Below are positions 1 through 7,988 of a stretch of DNA of 64,000 bases, piece by piece. The first letter of the stretch is position 1. Each line of letters opens with the position of its first letter. The notes beneath the pieces are model-generated. The model was not told where the DNA came from. It saw only the letters and a list, made by a program, of their open reading frames with translations, and did no database searches. The position numbers and the translations under genes are program-made. Source of the DNA: Variovorax sp. 770b2 (GTDB lineage Bacteria; Pseudomonadota; Gammaproteobacteria; Burkholderiales; Burkholderiaceae_C); assembly GCF_900115685.1 (NCBI RefSeq), contig NZ_FOXJ01000001.1, forward strand, positions 310,001-374,000, read 5' to 3'.

Positions 1-118
1 AGTCGGCCACGTAGTACATGGCCACGTGATAGAGGATCACGAACAGGAAGGCGAGGGCGCGCAGCGCGTCGATGTCGTGGCGCCGGCCGGCGTCGGGCAG
101 GGGAGTCGGGAGGTTCAT
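1..118 (-). CDS. Acyltransferase family 3 protein, N-terminal fragment (runs off the window)
   Basis: The reverse strand opens at an ATG (116-118) and reads 39 residues without a stop to the window edge. The segment has the start typical of acyltransferase-3 / OpgC-like integral membrane proteins: a short polar lead, then RRHDIDALRALAFLFVILYH, where the arginine-aspartate-alanine-leucine-arginine block leads into the first membrane helix. Such proteins move acyl groups onto sugars, peptidoglycan or lipids at the inner membrane. It is divergent from the LytTR regulator at 274, with about 155 bases between the starts, so shared control is plausible. The substrate cannot be judged from this fragment. 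Confidence 0.7.
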   Translation of the reverse strand, partial: MNLPTPLPDAGRRHDIDALRALAFLFVILYHVAMYYVAD

Positions 119-273
119 TTCGGGGTCCTCGAAGCAGAAAGAGCGGCCATCGTGTGGCCCGGCGCCGCCCGGCGGGGCGGCCGCGGGACGGATGGCCCGG
201 GCTTTGTGACGAGCGGTGGCCCCGTGGGACGAAATTCACCGCCAGGGCCGCGCGGATGGCGAGAATCCCGGGC

Positions 274-1236
274 ATGAAAGCGTCCCACCGGAACCTGTAC
301 GAGCGCTACGAGCCGATCCGCCGCTACGTGGAGGCAGGTTTCTGGATCGTGCTGATGGCGCTGCAGGGCGTGTTCAGCACCATGGTGGCGGTGGTCGACG
401 CCCGCAATCGCGCCGTGCCGCGCGCGACCTGGGAAATCGTCACCTGGGAGGGATCGAGCCACCTGGTGCTGCTGATGCTGATCCCGGTGTTCGTGGCCGT
501 CGAGCGCCGGCTGGCGCCGCTGATGATGCCCGGCCGCTGGGTGCGATTCGTGGCCGGGCACGTGGTGGCCAGCGTGGCCATCAGCGTGGCGCACGTGGCG
601 GGCATGTTCGCGGTGCGCTCGCTGGTCTATGCCCTGGCCGGCGGCCGCTACGACTTCGGCGGCTGGAGCGCCCAGTGGGGCTACGAGTACCTGAAGGACG
701 TGCGGGTGTACGTCTCGATCGTCTTCGGCATCTGGGCGTACCGGCTCTTCATGCTGCGGCTGCAGGGCGAGGCGCGGGTGCTCGATGCGCCGGAGGCGGG
801 CGTGTCCGACGCGCCGGAGCCCGCGCCGCCGCCGCCCGTTCCCCCGGCGCTGCCGACCGATGCGCCCACCGAGCCGGAGAGCCCGCCGCCCCCGACCCTT
901 CCGGCGCGGCCCGAACGCTTTCTGGTGCGCAAGCTGCGCCGCGAATTCCTGATCGCCGCCACCGACATCGACTGGCTCCAGGCCGAGGGCAATTACGTCG
1001 GCCTGCACGTCAACGGCCACGACTACCTGCTGCGCGCCACGCTCACCGATTTCCTCGCCCAGCTGGACCCCGCCCGGTTTGTGCGCGTGCACCGAAGCCA
1101 TGCGGTGAACCTGGCGCGCATCAAGGAAATCGAGCCGCTGGACGGCGGCGACGCCCGGCTGCACATGCATGACGGCACCTCGGTGCCCTGCAGCCGGCGG
1201 TATCGCGACGCGCTGCGCGCCGGCGCGGTGGGCTGA
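274..1236 (+). CDS. Membrane-bound LytTR-domain transcriptional regulator
   Basis: A 320-residue protein. The first ~160 residues hold several hydrophobic segments (for example GFWIVLMALQGVFSTMVAVV and SHLVLLMLIPVFVAV) with no receiver domain. A Pro/Ala-rich linker (~170-215) follows, then a C-terminal LytTR DNA-binding domain (~225-315) with the usual LQAEGNYV and FVRVHRSHAVNLARI blocks. It therefore looks like a one-component regulator tethered to the inner membrane. The ATG at 274 was chosen; an in-frame ATG at 256 would add six residues and neither has a strong Shine-Dalgarno. The divergent acyltransferase gene is the likeliest target, by position only. Confidence 0.82.
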   Translation: MKASHRNLYERYEPIRRYVEAGFWIVLMALQGVFSTMVAVVDARNRAVPRATWEIVTWEGSSHLVLLMLIPVFVAVERRLAPLMMPGRWVRFVAGHVVASVAISVAHVAGMFAVRSLVYALAGGRYDFGGWSAQWGYEYLKDVRVYVSIVFGIWAYRLFMLRLQGEARVLDAPEAGVSDAPEPAPPPPVPPALPTDAPTEPESPPPPTLPARPERFLVRKLRREFLIAATDIDWLQAEGNYVGLHVNGHDYLLRATLTDFLAQLDPARFVRVHRSHAVNLARIKEIEPLDGGDARLHMHDGTSVPCSRRYRDALRAGAVG

Positions 1237-1290
1237 GCGGGTCTAAAGCAGCCTGTTCCGGTGCGTGGACGCGCCGTTATGGCTCGTTTC

Positions 1291-1366
1291 GCACCATCGA
1301 AGAGCTTTTAGGCACCATTTTTGCTTCCTTGCACCATCGCTCCGGGCAATCTGGATGCGATGCACC
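1291..1366 (+). promoter_or_regulatory. Sigma-54 promoter with repeated GCACC half-sites upstream of amtB
   Basis: GGCACCATTTTTGC at 1311-1324 has the -24 GG and -12 GC dinucleotides separated by exactly ten bases, the spacing of RpoN promoters. It starts 86 bases before the amtB ATG. GCACCA also occurs at 1291, 1331 and near 1361, and GGTGC near 1260. GCACC/GGTGC are the arms of the NtrC operator, so nitrogen-limitation control is expected. The promoter match is seen directly; NtrC binding is inferred. Confidence 0.75.
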
Positions 1367-1396
1367 AATTCAAACCAAAAATTGCAAGAAGCTCCC

Positions 1397-2599
1397 ATGG
1401 ACGCACTCAAACAGGGCGCAGATGCGCTGTTCATTCTTCTCGGCGCCATCATGGTGTTGGCCATGCATGCCGGTTTCGCCTTTCTCGAACTGGGCACCGT
1501 GCGCAAGAAGAACCAGGTCAATGCGCTGGTGAAGATCCTGGTCGACTTCTCGGTCTCGACCATCGTGTACTTCCTCGTGGGCTACGGCGTGGCCTACGGC
1601 ACCCACTTCTTCGTGGGCGCGACCGAGCTGGCGGCCAGGAGCGGCTACGAGCTGGTGAAGTTCTTCTTCCTGCTGACTTTTGCCGCGGCCATTCCGGCCA
1701 TCATTTCGGGCGGCATCGCCGAGCGCGCCAAGTTCTGGCCGCAGCTCATCGCCACCGCGGTGATCGTGGGCGTGGTGTATCCGCTGTTCGAGGGCATCGC
1801 GTGGAACAAGCACTTCGGCATCCAGGGCTGGATCGCCTCGGTCACCGGCCACGAGTTCCATGATTTCGCGGGCTCGGTGGTGGTGCACGCGGTGGGCGGC
1901 TGGCTGGCGCTGCCGGCGGTCATCCTGCTGGGCGCGCGCCGCAACCGCTACCGCGGCGACGGCTCGCTGAGCGCGCATCCGCCGTCGAACATCCCATTCC
2001 TCGCGCTCGGCGCGTGGGTGCTGTGCGTGGGCTGGTTCGGCTTCAACGTGATGAGTGCGCAGAGCATCGACAAGATCTCGGGCCTGGTGGCCGTCAACTC
2101 GCTGATGGCAATGGTGGGCGGCACGCTCGTGGCGCTGGCCATGGGCAAGAACGACCCGGGCTTCGTCTACAACGGCCCGCTCGCGGGCCTGGTGGCCGTG
2201 TGCGCCGGCTCCGACCTGATGCACCCGCTGGGCGCGCTGGTGGTGGGCGGCGTGGCGGGCGCGATCTTCGTCTTCATGTTCACGCTCACGCAGAACAAAT
2301 GGAAGATCGACGACGTGCTGGGCGTCTGGCCGCTGCACGGCCTGTGCGGCACCTGGGGCGGCATCGCGGCCGGCATCTTCGGCACGCAGGCGCTGGGCGG
2401 CATCGGCGGGGTGAACGTGTGGGCGCAGCTCATGGGCACGTTGATGGGCGTGGTGTGGGCGGCGCTGGCGGGCGCGGCGGTGTACGGCGTGCTCAAGGCC
2501 ACGATGGGCTTGCGCCTCACGCAGGAAGAGGAATACGACGGTGCCGACCTGTCGATCCACCACATCTCGGCCACGCCGGAGCGCGAAGTGAACTGGTGA
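1397..2599 (+). CDS. amtB: Ammonium transporter AmtB
   Basis: A 400-residue Amt/Rh family channel for ammonium uptake across the inner membrane, with about eleven hydrophobic helices. Family features visible are the N-terminal FILLGAIMVLAMHAGFAFLE, the first pore histidine in VVVHAVGGWLAL, and the second in the block VWPLHGLCGTWGG. The length fits Amt proteins without a long signal sequence. The ATG at 1397 begins MDALKQGADALF; longer upstream in-frame starts would run through the sigma-54 promoter and are rejected. No glnK lies directly before it, which is unusual for amtB; the upstream neighbour is the LytTR regulator. The sigma-54 promoter suggests induction under nitrogen limitation. Confidence 0.95.
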   Translation: MDALKQGADALFILLGAIMVLAMHAGFAFLELGTVRKKNQVNALVKILVDFSVSTIVYFLVGYGVAYGTHFFVGATELAARSGYELVKFFFLLTFAAAIPAIISGGIAERAKFWPQLIATAVIVGVVYPLFEGIAWNKHFGIQGWIASVTGHEFHDFAGSVVVHAVGGWLALPAVILLGARRNRYRGDGSLSAHPPSNIPFLALGAWVLCVGWFGFNVMSAQSIDKISGLVAVNSLMAMVGGTLVALAMGKNDPGFVYNGPLAGLVAVCAGSDLMHPLGALVVGGVAGAIFVFMFTLTQNKWKIDDVLGVWPLHGLCGTWGGIAAGIFGTQALGGIGGVNVWAQLMGTLMGVVWAALAGAAVYGVLKATMGLRLTQEEEYDGADLSIHHISATPEREVNW

Positions 2600-2682
2600 C
2601 CGCGCCAAAAGAGAGAGGGAGGGCGCGCGGGGTTTGGGCTATTCTTCGCCCCCTCTAACGACACGCCGGAGAAGGAACCCCG

Positions 2683-3651
2683 ATGACCCACCCCACCCAC
2701 TGGCTGCGCCGCGGCATCGCCGCACTGGCAAGCAGCGTGCTGATGCTTTCGTTCGCGGCGCACGCCGGCGCGCCCCAGATCAAGACCCAAGCGCCGGGCT
2801 TCTACCGCATGATGCTCGGCGACTTCGAGGTCACGGCCCTGTTCGACGGCACCCTCGACCTGGAGGTGAAGAAGCTGCTCACCAACACCACGCAGGCGCA
2901 GGTCGGCAAGCTCCTGGACCGGTCCTTCAAGAAGGACCTGGTGCCCACCTCGGTGAACAGCTACCTCGTGAACACCGGCAGCAAGCTGGTGCTGATCGAC
3001 ACCGGCGCCGGTTCGCTCTTCGGCCCCACGCTGGGCAACCTGCGCAACAACCTGCTGGCCTCCGGCTACAAGCCCGAGCAGATCGACGACGTGTTCATCA
3101 CCCACATGCACGGCGACCACGTGGGCGGCCTCATCGTCGACGGCAAGCTGGCCTTTCCGAACGCCACGATCCACGCCGGCCAGGAAGACGCCGACTTCTG
3201 GCTCAGCAAGGCCAACCTGGAGAAGGCCTCGCCCGAGATGAAGGGCTTCTTCCAGGGTGCGCAGGCGTCGCTGAACCCCTACGTCGAGGCCGGCAAGTTC
3301 GCGCCCCTGAAGGAGGGCGCCGACCTCGTGCCCGGCATCAAGGCCGTGGCCGCCCATGGCCACACGCCGGGCCACAACACCTACGTGCTCGAGTCCAAGG
3401 GCCAGAAGCTCGTGCTGTGGGGCGACCTGATGCACGTGGCCGCGGTGCAGTTCGTGCAGCCGCAGGTGACTATCTCGTTCGACACCGATTCAAAGACCGC
3501 CGCGGTGGAGCGCAAGAAGGCGTATGCCGATGCCGCCAAGGGGCGCTACCTGGTGGGCAGCGCGCATCTTCCGTTCCCGGGGCTGGGGCGCATCCGGGCC
3601 GAAGGGTCGGGGTATGTGTGGGTGCCTGTGGATTACCAGCAGGTGCGCTGA
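2683..3651 (+). CDS. Secreted metallo-beta-lactamase-fold hydrolase
   Basis: A 322-residue protein with an N-terminal signal peptide: charged WLRRG, hydrophobic IAALASSVLMLSF, then AAHAGA, cleaved near residue 27-29. The metal-binding motif THMHGDHVGG lies around residues 139-148. Later ligands of the fold are present (AHGHTPGH ~225, and WGDLMH ~247). It is thus a periplasmic or exported member of the MBL-fold superfamily, whose members include lactonases, beta-lactamases and arylsulfatase-like enzymes. Nothing in the sequence fixes the substrate. The ATG at 2683 is preceded by GGAGAAGGAA, a good ribosome site. It lies 83 bases after amtB on the same strand. Confidence 0.88.
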   Translation: MTHPTHWLRRGIAALASSVLMLSFAAHAGAPQIKTQAPGFYRMMLGDFEVTALFDGTLDLEVKKLLTNTTQAQVGKLLDRSFKKDLVPTSVNSYLVNTGSKLVLIDTGAGSLFGPTLGNLRNNLLASGYKPEQIDDVFITHMHGDHVGGLIVDGKLAFPNATIHAGQEDADFWLSKANLEKASPEMKGFFQGAQASLNPYVEAGKFAPLKEGADLVPGIKAVAAHGHTPGHNTYVLESKGQKLVLWGDLMHVAAVQFVQPQVTISFDTDSKTAAVERKKAYADAAKGRYLVGSAHLPFPGLGRIRAEGSGYVWVPVDYQQVR

Positions 3652-3660
3652 GCCTCCCTG

Positions 3661-3688
3661 CGAGTTCGATTCGGTCGAATCGAACTCG
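3661..3688. repeat. 28-base palindrome, 11-bp perfect stem
   Basis: The arm CGAGTTCGATT is followed by CGGTCG and the exact inverse AATCGAACTCG. It lies 10 bases after the stop of the MBL-fold gene and 86 bases before the next ORF. The downstream plus strand is A-rich, not T-rich, so it is not a classical intrinsic terminator in that direction. It may act as an operator, a 3'-end RNA hairpin or an attenuator. Confidence 0.75.
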
Positions 3689-3773
3689 AAAAACCCGGTC
3701 ATGGCGCCCGGAGCGCGGATTTGTCGGCTGTAGCAAACTCGCCCGACCGAATCGCTCCAACGCCCACAGCCCC

Positions 3774-4709
3774 ATGACCCAATCCCCACCCGCCCTCGAA
3801 GTCCTCCCCCGCGACCTCTCCGCCTACCGCCAAGGCAATGTCGGCATCGACTACGTGCACCGCTTCGAGTCCGGCAAGCCCGGCCCGCACGTGCTGATCA
3901 ATGCGCTCACGCACGGCAACGAAATCTGCGGCATGACCGCCGCCACCCACCTGCTGGACAACGGCGTGCGCCCCAAGATCGGCACGCTCACCGTGAGCTT
4001 CGCCAACATCGACGCCTACGAGTCGTTCAAGGAAGAGTCCCCCTACGACAGCCGCCAGATCGTGCACAACCTGAACCGCATCTGGTCGCCCGAGTGGCTG
4101 GACGGCGCCGAGGACAGCCCCGAGCTGCGCCGCGCGCGCATCCTGCGGCCGGTGGTGGACGCTGCCGACCACATCCTGGACATCCATTCGACCAGCCAAC
4201 CCGTCGTGCCGTTCTGGGTCTACCCGGCGTTCGAGCGCAATGCCGAAGTGGCGCTGGCCATCGGCCGCCCGTCGGTGCACCTGGTGATGCCCGACGGCCT
4301 GGGCTCGGGCACGCCGCTGATCCAGTACGGCAGCCATGGCGGGCCGGACGGCAAGGGCGTGGCGATGGTGGTCGAATGCGGCCAGCATTTCCTGCGCTCG
4401 GCGTCGGTGCTGGCGACCGCGGTCACCTACGACTTCCTTGCGTACTTCGGTCTTGTCGACAAGGACCCGGCCACGCCTGCACCCGCGCCGCAGCGCCGCT
4501 TTCAGCTGCTGCAGACGCACGTCATCAAGTCGGAAGACTTTGCGTTCGTGCGGCCGCTGATCGGCTTCGAGACCTTTGCCAAGGGCGAGCTGATCGCGAC
4601 CAACGGCCCGGACGAGATCCGCGCGCCATGCGACGACTGCACGATCTTCATGCCCGCGCAGCGCGTGATCGTGGGGCGCGAGGCGCTGTATCTGACCAAG
4701 CCGATCTGA
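3774..4709 (+). CDS. Succinylglutamate desuccinylase / aspartoacylase family zinc hydrolase
   Basis: A 311-residue AstE/aspartoacylase-type enzyme of the M14-like zinc carboxypeptidase fold, expected to hydrolyse an amide of an acylated amino acid. The zinc-binding HGNE motif lies near residue 45 (ALTHGNEICG) and the third ligand in DIHSTSQPV near residue 138. A conserved VVECGQH block, with the catalytic glutamate, lies near residue 200. The ATG at 3774 fits the start of homology; the reading frame is open far upstream but overlaps the MBL gene, so the longer form is rejected. The substrate is not determined. The DoxX-like gene follows 19 bases downstream. Confidence 0.85.
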   Translation: MTQSPPALEVLPRDLSAYRQGNVGIDYVHRFESGKPGPHVLINALTHGNEICGMTAATHLLDNGVRPKIGTLTVSFANIDAYESFKEESPYDSRQIVHNLNRIWSPEWLDGAEDSPELRRARILRPVVDAADHILDIHSTSQPVVPFWVYPAFERNAEVALAIGRPSVHLVMPDGLGSGTPLIQYGSHGGPDGKGVAMVVECGQHFLRSASVLATAVTYDFLAYFGLVDKDPATPAPAPQRRFQLLQTHVIKSEDFAFVRPLIGFETFAKGELIATNGPDEIRAPCDDCTIFMPAQRVIVGREALYLTKPI

Positions 4710-4728
4710 TGCGGTGGATGGCCTGCCG

Positions 4729-5136
4729 ATGAGCGCCGCGCCAGCTCTCAGCCGCTGGCGCGTGGCGGGCCTGTTGTTCGTCTTCCTGTGGTTCGCCATC
4801 GGCGGCGTCGCGCACTTCGTGGCGACCGAGGCGGAGATGCGCATCGTGCCGCCGTACATCCCCTGGCCGCGCGCGGCCGTGCTGGTGAGTGGCGTGTTCG
4901 AACTGCTGGGTGCGGCCGGGCTGCTGTGGCGGCCGACGCGGCGCGCTGCGGGGATCGGCCTGTTCCTTCTGACGCTGGCCGTGACGCCCGCGCATTTCTA
5001 CATGCTGCAGCGGCCGGAGCTGTTTGCGAGCGTGCCGTATTGGGCGCTGGTGGTGCGGCTGCCGGTTCAGGTGGTGCTGCTGGCGCTGATTGCGTGGAGC
5101 ACTGCCGCCTGGCCAAAGAAAACAGTCAGCAGATGA
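4729..5136 (+). CDS. DoxX-like four-helix membrane protein
   Basis: 135 residues with four hydrophobic stretches (VAGLLFVFLWFAIGGVAHFV, AVLVSGVFELLGAAGLLW, AAGIGLFLLTLAVTPAHF, VVRLPVQVVLLALIAW), the pattern of small DoxX/DoxD family membrane proteins. The family is linked to thiosulfate or redox metabolism in a few members, but most are uncharacterised. The ATG at 4729 is preferred over an in-frame GTG at 4714. Its 3' end overlaps the convergent gene at 5126 by 11 bases. It follows the AstE-like gene closely and may be co-transcribed. Confidence 0.7.
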   Translation: MSAAPALSRWRVAGLLFVFLWFAIGGVAHFVATEAEMRIVPPYIPWPRAAVLVSGVFELLGAAGLLWRPTRRAAGIGLFLLTLAVTPAHFYMLQRPELFASVPYWALVVRLPVQVVLLALIAWSTAAWPKKTVSR

Positions 5137-5449
5137 GCAGGTGCGTCGGCTTGGCCGTGGTGCTGTAGTCGGCGTGCCAGTAGTGCGGGTCGTCGCAAAG
5201 GCTGAAGACGGCTTCTGCGCCCGCGTGGCGATTGCTGAAGCGGTCGCGCAGGGTGACGTGCACCGAGCCCGCGTCGGGCCAGTCGATGCCGACATCGACG
5301 ACGCGGTTGCCCGAGGCGACTTCGGCAGCGACGATTCTTTGCAGGGCGGGGTGCAGGCGGCTGTTGAGGATGTCAATGGTTTCGCGGCGGGTGGCGCGGG
5401 CGAAGGTTGCGTCGAGGCAGGCTTCGGTGAACAGCAGTTGATCCGTCAT
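5126..5449 (-). CDS. Hypothetical protein (107 aa)
   Basis: I do not recognise the family. The protein starts MTDQLLFTEACLDATFARAT and ends with a Tyr/His-rich tail (DDPHYWHADYSTTAKPTHLL). It has no signal peptide or membrane helix, and a central amphipathic region (DILNSRLHPALQRIVAAEV) followed by beta-like segments. The ATG at 5449 lies 14 bases downstream of the stop of the Mrr-type nuclease gene on the same strand, so the two probably form one transcript. A longer in-frame start at 5530 would overlap the nuclease gene and is rejected. Confidence 0.65.
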   Translation of the reverse strand: MTDQLLFTEACLDATFARATRRETIDILNSRLHPALQRIVAAEVASGNRVVDVGIDWPDAGSVHVTLRDRFSNRHAGAEAVFSLCDDPHYWHADYSTTAKPTHLLIC

Positions 5450-5463
5450 GGCGTGCCTCGCGA

Positions 5464-6411
5464 TCAGACCGTTGCAGATGCCTTGGACTTCGGAATCGTC
5501 CTGCCTCGGCACTTCGGATAGTTGGCGCAACCCCAGAAGCTGCCTTCATTTTTGGATGAGTTTCTTTCGACCATCTTCGTGCCGCAACTCGCGCAGGTGG
5601 GCCGCCAGTACTCGCCTTCGTAAGCCACCGCGAGCAATGCGGCCTGTTGCTCGGGCGTGCGTTGGCCGATCAGCTTGAGCAGGGCGGTGCCGTCCTGCGC
5701 GTGGATGCCATTTGCCTTGGCGAACGCTGCGGCGTCTGCGGAGAAGGTCGAGCTCGTCACGTAGGTGCCGCTCTTCAGCTGATGCGAAGCCATCACGCCA
5801 AAGAACTCGCGCATCTCCTTCACGCCCACGACCTTGCTTTGCCAGTGCTTGCATTGAACGATGCGTGGCACGTCGCTGTGCTTGGAGTGAAGCCAGATGT
5901 CGATGCCGCCGTCTGCACCGTGCGACTGGCTGCGCGTGGTGAAACCCGCCTGTGCATAGAGCGCTTCGCACAATGCCTCGAAGCGGCGCCATTCGATGGC
6001 TGCGAGTACCGCGGGGCTCCATTGCTGCTCGTGCTGCGGCGCGGATTCTGGAGAAGGGCGCTTCGGTTCGGATGACGTTGAAGCAACGGCGGGTTCCCGC
6101 CGCTGGACAGAAGGCGGCGGCGTGGGTTGGGCGACCTTGGCGACGGGCGACTGCTGCGCAACGCGCTCCGTGTCCGGGATCGCTGCCTTGCGGGCGAGAA
6201 GGTAATGCAGCCCCAGCAACACCACGCCAACCGTCAGCGCCCCCCATCCAGCCGGTCGAAGCGCCGGGCCGAGTGTGCCGGCGATGGAGCCCTGCATGAA
6301 GCGCGGGCCCACAAGCAGCAGGACGCCGACGACGATGACCGTCCACCCCTTGCCTGCCAGTTCATTCCTTGCGCGCTCACGGCGCCGCCCGGCTCTTGTC
6401 TGTTTGGCCAT
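5464..6411 (-). CDS. Membrane-anchored Mrr-type restriction endonuclease with zinc ribbon
   Basis: About 315 residues in three parts. Two transmembrane helices lie near residues 20-70 (WTVIVVGVLLLVGPRFM and GWGALTVGVVLLGLHYLLA). A Pro/Ser/Gln-rich linker follows to ~135. Then comes an Mrr-like nuclease domain (~140-250) with the PD-(D/E)xK-type pattern GADGGIDIWL ... IVQCKHW. At the C-terminus is a four-cysteine zinc ribbon like those of topoisomerase I (CASCGTKMV ... GCANYPKC). Homologues cleave or bind DNA and may restrict methylated or foreign DNA; the membrane tether is shared by a subfamily. The ATG at 6411 is used; a GTG at 6420 is possible. The small gene at 5126-5449 is a probable operon partner. 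Confidence 0.83.
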   Translation of the reverse strand: MAKQTRAGRRRERARNELAGKGWTVIVVGVLLLVGPRFMQGSIAGTLGPALRPAGWGALTVGVVLLGLHYLLARKAAIPDTERVAQQSPVAKVAQPTPPPSVQRREPAVASTSSEPKRPSPESAPQHEQQWSPAVLAAIEWRRFEALCEALYAQAGFTTRSQSHGADGGIDIWLHSKHSDVPRIVQCKHWQSKVVGVKEMREFFGVMASHQLKSGTYVTSSTFSADAAAFAKANGIHAQDGTALLKLIGQRTPEQQAALLAVAYEGEYWRPTCASCGTKMVERNSSKNEGSFWGCANYPKCRGRTIPKSKASATV

Positions 6412-6483
6412 CGCACCCACCCGCCCTTGTTTGAGTAGCGCGAGTTTAGGAGGCGAGGGGAATTCGGAACTCAGGGTGATTAC

Positions 6484-7395
6484 TCAAGCCGCGATGAACA
6501 GCGCGGGGTCCACCATCGCGCGGTTCAGCATCACCGACCAATGCAGATGTGGCCCCGTCACACGACCAGTCGCACCGACCGCAGCCAACTGCTCACCGGT
6601 CTTCAGCGCATCGCCGACCTTCACATCCACCCGGCTCAGATGGCAATACATCGTCAGCAGCCCACCCCCATGGTCGAGCCACACCGTCCCGCCATTGAAG
6701 AAATAGTCCCCCGTATCGATCACGCGCCCCGGCAGCGGCGCCAGCACCGCCGTGCCCGTGCCGGCCGCGATGTCCATCCCGCTGTGCGGATTGCGCGACT
6801 GCCCGTTGAACACGCGGCGCAGGCCGAACGAGCTGGAGCGGCGGCCCGGCACCGGCACGCGCATCTGCAGCGACGCATCGGGCCGCAGGTCGGTGAGCGT
6901 GGCCATCACGCCGGTGAGGTGGTCGCGTTCGCGCACGTAGCGCGCTTCGTCCTCGGGCGACAGATCGACCGTGCGCGGCGCGACGGTCAGGCGCTGCTCG
7001 CGGTATTGCTTGTCGGCCACCGTGTAGGCGACCTGCCTTTCGCTGCCGTTCTCGGCGCGCACCGTGATGCTCGCGTCCCCGGGCGTGGCCGCGAGCGGGA
7101 TGCCGACCAGCGCCGTCCACTCGATGGCGTCGCCCAGCACGAGCAAGGGCACGTCGCCTGCAAAGGCGGCCGGGCGCTTGGCGCTCGGGCCGAGCGACAG
7201 GCGCGCCACGCCGCCCGGCACATGGGATGCGTGCGGCCAGACGTCCGAGTGCGGTTGCTTCGACTTCGCGGGGGCAGCAGCGACGGCGTGCGTCGCGGGC
7301 AGCGCGAGCAGGCCCAGCGTGCCGAGCAATGCGCTGCGGCGATTCAGTGCGAGCGTGAGGATGTCGGGCGAGGTGGTTCGGATGTTGTCGTGCAT
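6484..7395 (-). CDS. M23 family metallopeptidase (LytM/DD-endopeptidase-like)
   Basis: 303 residues with an N-terminal hydrophobic signal (SALLGTLGLLALPATHAVAAAP). A ~150-residue beta-rich domain follows, then a C-terminal M23 domain. Zinc-site motifs are seen: HSGMDIAAG (HxxxD), MYCHLS and HLHW (HxH). These enzymes cut peptidoglycan cross-links in the periplasm, or in degenerate forms activate amidases; here the catalytic residues look intact. The ATG at 7395 directly precedes the signal. It lies 44 bases after rluE on the same strand and probably shares its transcript. Confidence 0.9.
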   Translation of the reverse strand: MHDNIRTTSPDILTLALNRRSALLGTLGLLALPATHAVAAAPAKSKQPHSDVWPHASHVPGGVARLSLGPSAKRPAAFAGDVPLLVLGDAIEWTALVGIPLAATPGDASITVRAENGSERQVAYTVADKQYREQRLTVAPRTVDLSPEDEARYVRERDHLTGVMATLTDLRPDASLQMRVPVPGRRSSSFGLRRVFNGQSRNPHSGMDIAAGTGTAVLAPLPGRVIDTGDYFFNGGTVWLDHGGGLLTMYCHLSRVDVKVGDALKTGEQLAAVGATGRVTGPHLHWSVMLNRAMVDPALFIAA

Positions 7396-7439
7396 GAAGA
7401 GATCGAATGAAACAGGTTCTGTGAAGTCGCGCGGCCGCG

Positions 7440-7988
7440 TCACTCGCGCCACGTGCCGGGCGCCAATCCATCGAGCGTGTGCGGCCCGATGGCGGCGCGG
7501 ATCAGGCGAAGCGTGGGCAGCCCGACAGCGGCGGTCATGCGCCGCACCTGGCGGTTGCGGCCTTCGCTGATCGCCAGTTCCAGCCATGCGGTCGGAATGC
7601 TCTTGCGCTCGCGAATCGGCGGTTGTCGCTCCCACACCTCGGGCGGCGGATCGAGCAGGCGGGCGCGGGCAGGGCGCGTGAGGCCGTCGTTGAGTTGCAC
7701 GCCCTGGCGCAACGCGGCGAGCGCCTCTTTGGTCGGCACGCCTTCCACCTGCACCCAATAGGTCTTCTCCATCTTGAAGCGCGGATCGGCGATGCGCGCC
7801 TGGAGCTGGCCGTCGTTGGTCAGGAGCAGCAGGCCTTCGCTGTCGGCATCGAGGCGGCCTGCGACGTAGACGTCGGGGATGTCGATGAAGTCCTTCAATC
7901 CGCGCCAGCGGCCCTCGGGGGTGAACTGGCTCAAGACGCCGTAGGGCTTGTTGAAGCGGATGAGGCGGGACGAGGATGGCAAGCTCAT
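7440..7988 (-). CDS. rluE: 23S rRNA pseudouridine synthase RluE
   Basis: 182 residues of the RsuA/RluE group of pseudouridine synthases. The catalytic aspartate lies in [17 protein letters not shown] (~45-60). The protein begins directly with the catalytic domain ([13 protein letters not shown]) and lacks an S4 domain, as RluE does. C-terminal [10 protein letters not shown] is the family motif III. E. coli RluE modifies U2457 of 23S rRNA; assignment to RluE rather than RluF/RsuA rests on length and lack of S4. Its ATG overlaps the stop of the upstream nucleotidyltransferase gene by an ATGA junction, indicating translational coupling. Confidence 0.85.
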   Translation of the reverse strand: MSLPSSSRLIRFNKPYGVLSQFTPEGRWRGLKDFIDIPDVYVAGRLDADSEGLLLLTNDGQLQARIADPRFKMEKTYWVQVEGVPTKEALAALRQGVQLNDGLTRPARARLLDPPPEVWERQPPIRERKSIPTAWLELAISEGRNRQVRRMTAAVGLPTLRLIRAAIGPHTLDGLAPGTWRE

